Part shown: positions 36,822-44,630 of the stretch, piece after piece
Position numbering within the stretch: position 1 is the first letter of the stretch
Layout: each line of letters opens with the position of its first letter
Source: Spirosoma telluris
Lineage (GTDB): Bacteria; Bacteroidota; Bacteroidia; Cytophagales; Spirosomataceae
Direction of reading: 5' to 3'
Assembly (NCBI GenBank): GCA_003259005.1
Contig: QLII01000001.1
Coordinates: 4,790,501 to 4,854,500 of the forward strand
Length of the DNA: 64,000 bases
Position numbers and translations under genes: made by a program
Notes under the pieces: model-generated
What the model was told of the DNA's origin: nothing
What the model saw: the letters and a program-made list of their open reading frames with translations, nothing else
The model's database searches: none

Positions 36822-37226
36822 ATGCTGTATTATTTTGCATATACATTAATAACCGCATTTTTCTCGATCATAATTTGGCTATGCTACTCTGTAATTTCTA
36901 ACTTTGGAAAAGACAAAAAAGAGTTTAAATTGTATTATATTGACTTATTTGAAGGTAAATATAATATACTGGAAAATAGATTGAATCTCTTGAGTAAAGA
37001 GTTAGAATCATCAGAGGTGGAGATCAAGTTTCCAGAACTGGCACGCGTAAAAAAGGAGATAGAATTTTTAAAAAAAAAGGTCTTGGAGACAAAAAAACAG
37101 GAAATTTCTGATCTTAGGGATCAGTTCTCTATAAATATGATAGATAGAGTTCGTGATAACATTGAAAATCTCGGAAAGGAAATAGAGTCTTATGAAATGA
37201 AAATAAAGAGAAACAATATTTCCTAA
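36822..37226 (+). CDS. Membrane-anchored coiled-coil protein (cargo island 5)
   Basis: 134 residues: N-terminal transmembrane segment (FAYTLITAFFSIIIWLCYSV, about 5-24) and a long cytoplasmic coiled coil (ELARVKKEIEFLKKKVLETKK). Forms a probable operon with the gene at 36574. Unknown function. Confidence 0.6.
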   Translation: MLYYFAYTLITAFFSIIIWLCYSVISNFGKDKKEFKLYYIDLFEGKYNILENRLNLLSKELESSEVEIKFPELARVKKEIEFLKKKVLETKKQEISDLRDQFSINMIDRVRDNIENLGKEIESYEMKIKRNNIS

Positions 37227-37312
37227 AAGAAATTTCAATTAACCTTAACTAGATATAAGTTCACGAACAACGTAAAATATTGCCGGAATAGTATTTCAAA
37301 AACAGAGTTCTT

Positions 37313-37662
37313 TTAAGCTACGTTTGAGCTGTCTTCTTCTTCTTTCGTAAATATTGGGTTGGGTGCTTCCTTCTTGAAGAGCTTGTCAAAAACATTTATT
37401 TTCTCCTTCTTCCGCTTTTCGCTAATGTGAACGTACTTCATAGTCGTTCCAAGATCACGGTGACCCATATAGTCCTTCAGCGTTACTACATCACCGCCCA
37501 TTTCAATAAATAGGGTTCCGAAAGTATGCCGGGCGGTATGCGTTTTGATTTTAAAGTCAATGCCTACCGATTGGCCTATTTTGCCCAATTCCCGGTTTGT
37601 GTATTGCTCGGAAAACGTTTCAAACAACCGGCCAACTGACGATTCAATCAGATTTTTAGCTA
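37313..37662 (-). pseudogene. int: Prophage tyrosine integrase, C-terminal half (separated by IS630)
   Basis: Holds most of the catalytic domain: HTARHTFGTLF (His-x-x-Arg), DYMGHRDLGTTMKYVH with the His and the nucleophile Tyr. It is cut from its N-terminal part at 38852-39787 by the IS at 37663-38851. Removing the IS and one TA joins the reading frame exactly (VPLHS-LAKNLIESS), giving a normal-sized integrase of about 430 residues. As it stands the fragment has no N-terminus and the enzyme should be dead. Confidence 0.9.
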
Positions 37663-38851
37663 GTGTTTTAACTCTCAATCGTTGACGGGTAAAGCCGTTT
37701 TAGTTTAATTCGGGCATCCTCCGCTGTAAACTGCCAGTCTACTTTGGCCAATTTATCATTTCGTTGGCTTACCCAAGCCTGTACTTGCTGATCGAACTCG
37801 GCCTGGCTGGCTACCCGATGCGTTAAGCCTTGGCGGGTTAGGATGCTTAATTCAATTTCAGCTACGTTCAGCCAGGAGCCATGCTTAGGTGTATAGACAA
37901 AGTCAATCTTTTGCAGGATAGTGCGCGCCCGTTTTGGCTCAAATACCTCATACAAGGCTGCTTTTCGGTGAGCCGATAAGTTGTCCTGTACCAAGGTGAT
38001 CCGGTCCGCATCCGTATACCATTCTTCCACAATACGGCCCACTACCTTCGCCCATTCGATGCTGTTATGACTCTGGGTGACCACCACCTGCCGCTGCCCA
38101 GCCAAGGGCTGAGCGACCATAAAGATCTCCACGACACCCTCTCGTTTGTACTCATAATCAACATGGTCAACGCCGTTTTTATCTGTGAAACCCAGATGGG
38201 TCTCGCTAACTAATTGCCGACGGGCTTCGTCCAGGCATACAATTGGCCGTTTCTGGTCAAATGGACGCTGGTATACATCCAGTACCTCTTCCATCTGGCA
38301 GACAAATTCGGCAGAGGCTTCGGGGATTACCCACGACTTGACCCGCCAGGGCTTAAGCTTGTTTTTTTCAGCATCTTGCGCACCGTCTCTCGACCAATTG
38401 TTTCGACATAGTTCAATTCGATCATTTTCTGGGCTAATAAACGTACTGTCCAGTGTGCATATCCAGCCGGTGGATTACTACACCGTAGCGCAATCAGATG
38501 AGCCTCTACTCCGCCATCAAAAACGACATCTTTATACTTTTCGCGCTTTTTACCATTGAGGGCAAACTCGAAACCATCTTCTACAAAGCGCTCCCGTAGG
38601 CGTTCAATGCTACGAATACTAACCTGATAGGTGCTTTTAATGTGTTGATCTTTCAGCCAGTCAGGTTGGTTCTCATCGGCAGCCAACAAGACATAAGCTC
38701 GTTTAACGGCCTGACTCTTGGCATTGCGTTTGGCAATGATAGCCTGTAAGTGCTGGCGTTCTTGATCGGTCAAGGTGACATGGTACTTTTTCATAGAGGG
38801 CGTACAAGGTTTACCTCAAAAATACCCGTCAGACACAAAAAGTCAAAACAC
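37663..38851 (-). mobile_element. IS630-family insertion sequence
   Basis: 1189 bp between TA dinucleotides at 37661-37662 and 38852-38853, the target duplication expected for IS630. The ends are inverted: gtgttttaactctc... at the left, and the complement of ...agtcaaaacac at the right, with an inner tgacggg/cccgtca match. It contains a two-frame transposase and interrupts the phage integrase. Confidence 0.85.
37668..38794 (-). CDS. IS630-family transposase in two frames
   Basis: The first frame (38794 to 38327) holds the helix-turn-helix part (MKKYHVTLTDQERQHLQ, STYQVSIRSIERLRERF); the second (to 37668) holds the DDE catalytic part: IVCLDEARRQ, TLVQDNLSAHRK, WLNVAEIELSIL. A -1 shift at the A7 run (T7 on the + strand at 38362-38368) joins MLKKNKLKPWRVKSW to the second frame. 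Such slips on A-runs are a known way for some IS families to make the fused enzyme. Complete ends suggest it is active. Confidence 0.82.
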
Positions 38852-39787
38852 TAGTGAGTGAAGCGGAACGCGGATAGTCTTTTGTTTGCCCAATGTTTTC
38901 TTTGGCATAATAACCAACCAATCACCTTTTATGTGTTCATGGGAAACTGTTTTTGCATCGCTGATACGTAAGCCAGTGAAACAGGAAAATAGAAAATGAC
39001 GTAAGATAGTGCCCCAACTTTCGGGCGTTGTATTATCCTGGAATAGATTGACAAGACTTTCCAATTGGTCTTCCGTCAGGACATCCGGCCACGTTTCGGG
39101 CTTGGTCACTTTAACAACTTTGAACGGGTCATCAAATACGTTGCCGTCTGCCAATGCCCGCTTTACGTAGGTCCTGACGTTCTTCATATGGTTTTCGACG
39201 GTAGAAGGGATGTTGGCCCGGTCTGACTTCATCCAAGCCCGGAAGTTTTCCAACATCTTGGGAGTAACGGCGCTAAAGGCCAAGTGAAGCGTTTCCGGAT
39301 CAACCTTTGCCCCTTTCTTGGCTTTGCGTTGTTCGAATGCCCAAAACTCTTTTAAGCTGTTTAACGTGGCAATCTGACCCTTCCAAGTTCCCTTTTCTAT
39401 CTTCTTCCGCTTATATCGTTCATTGGCGTCATTCAAGAAAAACTTCAGGAAGTCTTTTCGGGAAGTAAAACTGTTGTACTCCTTCAGCAATTGGGCAATT
39501 GTCAGCGTCTTTTGGCTCAATCGGTATTCCTTGAAGATTTCGTTGATCTTCCCAACTTCAGTATCAATCATTAATTGATAGTCTGAACAATCCTTGTCTT
39601 CCTTCTGCCTGGGTAAAATCTTCCCGGCCTTTTTATCAAAGAAATCTCTCGGCCAAGACAGCTTCAGAGGTATTTTATCGACTTGGCTATCAATTGAGAC
39701 ATACAAATACAGGGGGCTTGTTCCGTCTTTCTTTACAAATTCGTGTCTAATGATGACTTTTTTCTTGAAGTTTTGGGTACTTCCCAT
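38852..39787 (-). pseudogene. int: Prophage tyrosine integrase, N-terminal half
   Basis: Arm-type DNA-binding domain (KKVIIRHEFVKKDGTSPLYLYVSI), core-binding SAM-like domain (about 90-200) and the start of the catalytic domain with the first Arg in SCFTGLRISDAK. The frame runs into the IS630 element after PLHS. The gene lies next to the att core at 39893, reading away from it, the usual arrangement for an integrase. Confidence 0.9.
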
Positions 39788-39849
39788 TGTGAAAAAATTG
39801 TGAAAAAATGGGTGGGAAAATCCGATTGGGAAAACGATTGTAAAAACAA

Positions 39850-39880
39850 AAACCGCCTATACAACGCGTATAGGCGGTTT
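39850..39880. terminator. Terminator beside the prophage att core
   Basis: aaaccgcctatac / gtataggcggttt, five-base loop, T-rich after. It lies 13 bases left of the att core, the same place as the terminator at 55540-55574 relative to the tRNA, so the phage seems to supply a replacement tRNA terminator. Confidence 0.8.
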
Positions 39881-39892
39881 TTCTACTGTTTC

Positions 39893-39907
39893 GTGCTCCC
39901 GAAGGGA
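39893..39907. other. Attachment site core (junction of prophage and second element)
   Basis: gtgctcccgaaggga is identical to the 3' end of the tRNA-Arg gene at 55588-55602. Prophage integrase lies on its left, the 15.7-kb second element on its right, so it is a hybrid att site between two tandem elements. Confidence 0.8.
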
Positions 39908-40023
39908 GCCGAATGGGAGTCTGATTATTAGACCTTTAGGTACTATTAAAAATACTTCGTATCAAAACAGTATCAATGTCATTAATGATATAAACAGAAT
40001 GTTCTCTTAATAGATGTTAATAC

Positions 40024-40323
40024 AGTGCTCCCAATTAGTTGGCTCTTACGCACTTTGTGTGGCTTAGCATCGGCTAACGATAATAAAATCCGTGTAATCG
40101 GCTTGAGCCATGTTGGTAACATGGACAGGTGGCCTGCTTATCAATTGAATGGGCTAGCAGGATGTAGCCTTCGTGATGGGGCTGGCAGTCAATAATTTGG
40201 CAATTGGGAAGATAAACAGGAAATGGAAGCTCAGTGTTCATTTAGACAGAACAACAGAAGCTGAAAATCAGGTCATTTTGTCAATCACACAAAGTGCGTA
40301 AGAGCCAACTAATTGGGAGCACT
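40024..40323. mobile_element. 300-bp non-autonomous element with 38-bp perfect TIRs (ISL3-like remnant)
   Basis: agtgctcccaattagttgg... (40024-40061) is repeated exactly, inverted, at 40286-40323. The inside encodes only a short transposase N-terminus. No clear target duplication next to the 38-bp repeats. The ggctctt motif within the TIR resembles the tips of ISL3-family elements. Best read as an internally deleted (MITE-like) derivative. Confidence 0.7.
40074..40241 (-). pseudogene. Truncated ISL3-type transposase N-terminus, 55 aa
   Basis: Reading MNTELPFPVYLPNCQ... to ATCPCYQHGSSRLHGFYYR then stop. The CPxCxxxSxRxHGxYxR zinc-binding pattern is typical for the N-terminal domain of ISL3-family transposases; the catalytic domain is absent. 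Confidence 0.55.
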
Positions 40324-40494
40324 ATAATAGCTCCGTGGCGGATTTACTCGAAATGTGCTAGCTACCCCAATGACGTTGATTTAATGGTAAAGTAGCATTG
40401 GCTTGGTTGTGCCTTTGTCAAAATAATGGCATCTCTCATAAAATTATTGAAAATACCAATTATTTTATTGCTGTAAGCTTACAGAAGGAATACC

Positions 40495-40502
40495 TACCTT
40501 TG
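40495..40502 (+). promoter_or_regulatory. Bacteroidota-type promoter -7 box TACCTTTG
   Basis: TAnnTTTG consensus followed by cggcccc. It lies 260 bases before the HigB-like gene; the intervening leader has an attctttt/aaaagaat hairpin at 40511-40529. It probably drives the toxin-antitoxin-like pair, but the long leader is unusual. Confidence 0.55.
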
Positions 40503-40762
40503 CGGCCCCAATTCTTTTAGCAAAAGAATAGAATTGACAGCAGACATCCTTATAAGCAACTGAATGTTAGATAGTTGCCATAAAATTTAGAGGCATAATT
40601 TTTGTGCCATCTGTTTATTATAATTCATGAATGTAGAAGTTGACACTCTTTTTTTAACAAGGTTCCAATAAACCTATATCGCTATTATTGGTTAAGAAAA
40701 TAATTATCTTAATATTGTTCAACTTCTTATTCACAATATTGAAATAATTATTTCCCTGACCA

Positions 40763-41089
40763 GTGGAAGTGACATTTGATAACCCAGAATTACGACTAAT
40801 CTGCGAAGATGACGATGTAACCAATGAGACTTATGGCGAATCAACTGCACAATCAATACATGATTGGGTAGCTGATTTTCAAGCTGCAGTATCGCTAAAC
40901 GATATCATAATCGGCCAATTAACCCAACTCGGTGATGCTACTTTCAGAGTCAACTTAACTGACGATTTCGTACTTTATTTCTCTGTGGTTAATAAGAAAA
41001 CAACTCAAAACGCAAAAGGGGAAATAAATAAGGAATCTGTCAATCGCATAAAATTATTACGTATCGAATCACACATCATTACGCAATGA
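40763..41089 (+). CDS. HigB/RelE-like toxin candidate
   Basis: 108 residues from a GTG. The layout VEVTFDNPELRLIC... LNDIIIGQLTQLGDATFRVNLTDDFVLYFSV ... INRIKLLRIESH-like end follows the HigB/RelE ribosome-dependent nuclease fold: helix, then a basic helix, then four strands ending in an LLRIE strand. Overlaps the next gene by 4 bases (ATGA). With the HTH-peptidase partner it makes a HigBA-like pair; toxicity is not proven. Confidence 0.7.
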   Translation: MEVTFDNPELRLICEDDDVTNETYGESTAQSIHDWVADFQAAVSLNDIIIGQLTQLGDATFRVNLTDDFVLYFSVVNKKTTQNAKGEINKESVNRIKLLRIESHIITQ

Positions 41090-42195
41090 ATTCTTTCCAG
41101 CCAAATTGGGCATCCAAACCCGGGAATACAATTTTAGCCATTCTACGTGAGCGGAAAATATCTACCGAAACATTTGTTCAGCAAATGGGTCAACCGGTTG
41201 AATGTGTTCATCAACTAATTTATGGAAGTAAACCTATTACCGTAGAAACAGCAAACCAATTATCAAAAGTCTTAGGTGCATCTGAACAATTCTGGCTTAA
41301 TAGAGAAAAAATATATAGAGAAGCGCTTTCATCAATAGATAAAATTAATGAAGATAAGTGGCTTAAAGATATTCCATTTAAAGAGATGGTTAATTTGGGA
41401 TGGATAAGAGATACTGATAATAAACTTGAGACTTGCTTGAAGTTCTTTAATATTGAAAATGTAGATCAATGGCATAAACAATATAGATTACGTGTCAGAG
41501 AAACAGTATCATTTAGAGCTTCACCAACATTCAAATCTAAACTTATTCCTATAACATGTTGGTTAAGGCAAGGCGAAAAAATTGCAGAATCAATTAGTTG
41601 CAAACCTTGGAATCCAACCGCATTAAAGGGAGCAATTGAATCACTTCGTAAGTTGACCAAGGAAAAAAAACCAAAAACATATATCCCTAAGCTAAAATCT
41701 ATTTGTGCTGAGTGTGGCGTAGCTGTGGCAATTGTACGTACTCCAAAAACAACTAGTACATATGGTGCTATCAAATTTCTTTCTAAAGATAAAGCACTAC
41801 TAGTATTGAGTTTTAGATACCGTTCTGATGATCAATTCTGGTTTACATTTTTTCACGAGGTAGGCCACCTTCTATTACACGAAAGTAAAGGTATCCTTGT
41901 TGATGGATTAACAAATGACGATGGCGCATCCGCTGCGAATTCAACAGTCCAGGAACAAGAGGATGAGGCTAATGAGTTTGCAGGAGAAACACTTATCCCC
42001 AGTAGATTTCATGATCGCTTGAAAAACCTAACGGGGAATACGCGTAAGATAATAACTTTTGCAAATGAAGTGGGAGTTTCTCCAGGTATTGTGGTTGGCC
42101 AGATGCAGCACTTTGGCTATATAAGCAAAGCTTATTTGAATAACTTTAAGAAAAGATATGATTGGGACGATATTCCCTTTGAATCAGTAATGTAA
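41086..42195 (+). CDS. HTH (HigA-type) and ImmA/IrrE metallopeptidase fusion
   Basis: 369 residues. N-terminal XRE/HigA helix-turn-helix (ETFVQQMGQPVECVHQLIYGSKPITVETA, about 25-60) and a C-terminal ImmA/IrrE zinc peptidase domain with HEVGHLLLH (about 262-270) and EDEANEFAGETLIP. In related systems the HTH part represses the operon and neutralises the toxin, and the peptidase may cut the repressor on signal. Convergent with the nucleotide-modification operon. Confidence 0.85.
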   Translation: MNSFQPNWASKPGNTILAILRERKISTETFVQQMGQPVECVHQLIYGSKPITVETANQLSKVLGASEQFWLNREKIYREALSSIDKINEDKWLKDIPFKEMVNLGWIRDTDNKLETCLKFFNIENVDQWHKQYRLRVRETVSFRASPTFKSKLIPITCWLRQGEKIAESISCKPWNPTALKGAIESLRKLTKEKKPKTYIPKLKSICAECGVAVAIVRTPKTTSTYGAIKFLSKDKALLVLSFRYRSDDQFWFTFFHEVGHLLLHESKGILVDGLTNDDGASAANSTVQEQEDEANEFAGETLIPSRFHDRLKNLTGNTRKIITFANEVGVSPGIVVGQMQHFGYISKAYLNNFKKRYDWDDIPFESVM

Positions 42196-42201
42196 ACTAT
42201 A

Positions 42202-42237
42202 TCTGTGGTGTTGAGTTATCCATGTCAGCACCACAGA
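42202..42237. terminator. Bidirectional terminator between convergent operons
   Basis: tctgtggtg / caccacaga perfect 9-bp stem with an 18-base loop, between the ImmA gene and the stop of the pyrophosphorylase-like gene. Confidence 0.75.
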
Positions 42238-42241
42238 AAAT

Positions 42242-43177
42242 TTATCCTTTAAAATATTCGTAAGTAGAAGGAGCTTTCTGCCAGTTGCATAAAGAATCTT
42301 CAAGTACTTGCCAGCCATAATATAATTCTAAATAAGCATTCAATTCCCGTAACTTGGCCTCAAGTTCTTTCGCACTAACTTTTGCATTGGTAGAGCCTTC
42401 AAATAACAAACTGGCTCCACGACGAGGGCCAGTCGCTTCATTTAAATAGGCAGAACCCGGCGTTATCTTAGCAAGGTCTAATTTACCGATCATTGTTAAG
42501 TAGTCAAACTTAGCAGTCCTACCGAACCTAATAACGTCATTCATTGACTTATATAAGTAGCTGAATAATACCTCTTCATCATCTCCTACACTGTTTATTG
42601 CTGCATTGATCATTTGAGTGTGCGATCCATGCGTATTAACCCAATTGACGTAGCTAACTAGTACTGAGTCAGTTCCCTTAGCCTTAAGTGCATCTAGAGA
42701 TTCATATTTCCTGTGATTACCAAATTTCCCTTCTTTTAATGCCTCTTGGTTTTGAATAAGCCAAGGCCTGAAAAGGTTTGGTGCGCTGTTAATTGCCTCC
42801 CAGTCCCATAGTTGCCCACTTCCCAATTGTCCGTAAATATCTTTGACTAATTTCCATTCATATTTGGCATGTTTACCAAAATGAACAAAGAGGAAAATTA
42901 ACCAAAAAGCTTCATCAAAATTACCTTGACTTTTGTGCCATATAGCTGCTTTTATTGGATCGAAATGAAAGTATGTAGGATCTGCGACTTGCCCTGAACT
43001 ATACACATTTGTCTTAATTGCAGTTATATATTTGATACGTCTTACACTATCAACTATTTGTTTAATTAAACACTCTAAATTTTGAGTCGTATTGATCCCA
43101 GGCATAGGTATATGGTGACTAAAATCAGTCAATTTCTCCCTTAGTTCACTTGCTAATTCTTTATTTTTTTCTCTCAT
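42242..43177 (-). CDS. Alpha-glutamyl/putrescinyl-thymine pyrophosphorylase-like (clade 3 type)
   Basis: 311 residues. The pattern EAFWLIFLFVHFGKHAKYEWKL-like start, LWDWEAINSAPNLFRPWL, FGNHRKYESLDA, FGRTAKFDYLTMIGKLDL and ATGPRRGASLLF is what I know from proteins annotated as aGPT-Pplase clade 3, a DNA-glycosylase-fold family related to enzymes that add groups to hydroxymethyl-pyrimidine in phage DNA. In bacteria its function is unproven. Overlaps the thymidylate synthase-like gene by 4 bases (translationally coupled), which strongly suggests one pathway. Confidence 0.75.
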   Translation of the reverse strand: MREKNKELASELREKLTDFSHHIPMPGINTTQNLECLIKQIVDSVRRIKYITAIKTNVYSSGQVADPTYFHFDPIKAAIWHKSQGNFDEAFWLIFLFVHFGKHAKYEWKLVKDIYGQLGSGQLWDWEAINSAPNLFRPWLIQNQEALKEGKFGNHRKYESLDALKAKGTDSVLVSYVNWVNTHGSHTQMINAAINSVGDDEEVLFSYLYKSMNDVIRFGRTAKFDYLTMIGKLDLAKITPGSAYLNEATGPRRGASLLFEGSTNAKVSAKELEAKLRELNAYLELYYGWQVLEDSLCNWQKAPSTYEYFKG

Positions 43178-44217
43178 GGTCTTGCTGTAGCTATTTTGTT
43201 TTCAAGAACACTAGCCCTTTTATCGATGTAAATAGAATAGGACTTATCTTCTAGCTTACTGTTTATAGTTTTTAATTGATCGACGTAATTTCTTATATCA
43301 TTAGAATTAGTCGATCTTTTACCTCTTTTTGAAAGAGAAAAAGCGTACAAAATATACACAAGATCAGCCCAATAAGGATTTAATTGTTTTAATCTAGATG
43401 GCTGTATTTCTCTCCCGTTGCGTAAATCGTCTTCTATAGTTAATATTATACTAATTTCTTTCCAAGGATCACCTATAGGCATTTTAGACATAGGAAACTT
43501 TGTTGAGTGAAAGCCTACATCCCGATATTCCTCAGCTCCATCTCTATCATTATTATATAAATGTAAACTACCAACTGCATGGTTATACTCCCCAAGGCCA
43601 ACGTTTAAGGATCGAGCTATAATTTCCTGAATCATTGTGAAAGCAAAAATGTCATGAGGCAGCCCTACAAACGCATCATTAGACCGCATTGTAGTAAACA
43701 TATGTAATCGATCATCACGAAGAAGAAATTGTAAAGTACAGGTGCATGGTATTTCTGGGTGCTTTCCAACTAGATCCTCTGCATTAAAAAGTTGAATAAC
43801 TGCCCTTCGAGAAGTAGATTTCTCTTTTAAAAGCCTCAAGATATTATCAATTTGGTTGATGCCTCTTAGATCAAATAATCGAGGGCCGTACCCACCAAAG
43901 ATAGTTTTCCCATCTTCAGTTTCATCTTCATACCTTTTAATATAATAAGTTATAAAATCAAGATTATTACCCCCAGAGAGATACCACAGCAATTCACCTA
44001 ATGCACTGAAGATAGTGCCTTTAGTTTCATCTCGGCTCAATCGTTGCCTAGGATCTTTGAGGTTAAGTATAGCACCTATAATTTCACTACTGGGGCCTAG
44101 TCCCTTAGTAGAGTTTACTCCTTCTGAGCGAGATGAAAAAACGTTAGGCTCCCTTTCCAAGAGTTTGCTAAGAACCGAGTGCATTAAATCATCTATCGTT
44201 TGTGCTGATATGTACAT
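43174..44217 (-). CDS. Thymidylate synthase-family protein (nucleotide methyl/hydroxymethyltransferase)
   Basis: 347 residues. Thymidylate-synthase fold with the catalytic Cys158 (EIPCTCTLQF), RSND (178-181) and SLHLYNND (217-224). The residue that is Asn in thymidylate synthase (GLPFN) is Asp189 here (GLPHDIF), as in T4 dCMP hydroxymethylase. So it may act on dCMP or make a hydroxymethyl nucleotide instead of dTMP. Second gene of the mutT operon; no folate-binding conclusions can be drawn by eye. Confidence 0.85.
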   Translation of the reverse strand: MYISAQTIDDLMHSVLSKLLEREPNVFSSRSEGVNSTKGLGPSSEIIGAILNLKDPRQRLSRDETKGTIFSALGELLWYLSGGNNLDFITYYIKRYEDETEDGKTIFGGYGPRLFDLRGINQIDNILRLLKEKSTSRRAVIQLFNAEDLVGKHPEIPCTCTLQFLLRDDRLHMFTTMRSNDAFVGLPHDIFAFTMIQEIIARSLNVGLGEYNHAVGSLHLYNNDRDGAEEYRDVGFHSTKFPMSKMPIGDPWKEISIILTIEDDLRNGREIQPSRLKQLNPYWADLVYILYAFSLSKRGKRSTNSNDIRNYVDQLKTINSKLEDKSYSIYIDKRASVLENKIATARP

Positions 44218-44241
44218 ATGGGGTGGATAGTTGTTATTATA

Positions 44242-44630
44242 CTAAGTTTTAAACATTTCTATTAATTTATGAACTAATGGAATGTCAGCTTCAGCTAAAT
44301 CATAATCAGGAAGATCAGTAATTCTAACCCAATCAACCTGATCATGATCGGTTAAAGTTATTTCTCCTGAAACATAGGTCGAGTTATATGCGAGTAATTT
44401 AATAGAAACAGTAGCGTAATGATAAATACTGGTATCGAAATAATTACCTGTTCTAGTTCTAATTCCCAATTCTTCGCTTAACTCTCTTTCTAATGCATTC
44501 TCAGCAGACTCACCCAATTCTATCTTTCCCCTGGAAACTCCCACTTACCAGCTAAATGCTTCTGCCTACCTCGTCTAGCAAGTAGAACCTGTCCGTCTTT
44601 CCAAACAATTCCTGCGACAACGTCAATCAT
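44242..44630 (-). CDS. MutT-type Nudix hydrolase (frameshifted at 44530-44533)
   Basis: About 129 residues when joined. Starts at the ATG at 44630 (MIDVVAGIVWKDG), reaches HLAGKWEFPG, then needs one more G (C on the + strand, run CCCC 44530-44533) to continue GKIELGESAENALERELSEELGI, the complete Nudix box. MutT enzymes remove oxidised or unusual dNTPs. As first gene of the operon it may clean the pool of a modified nucleotide. If the shift is real, the gene is dead. Confidence 0.8.
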
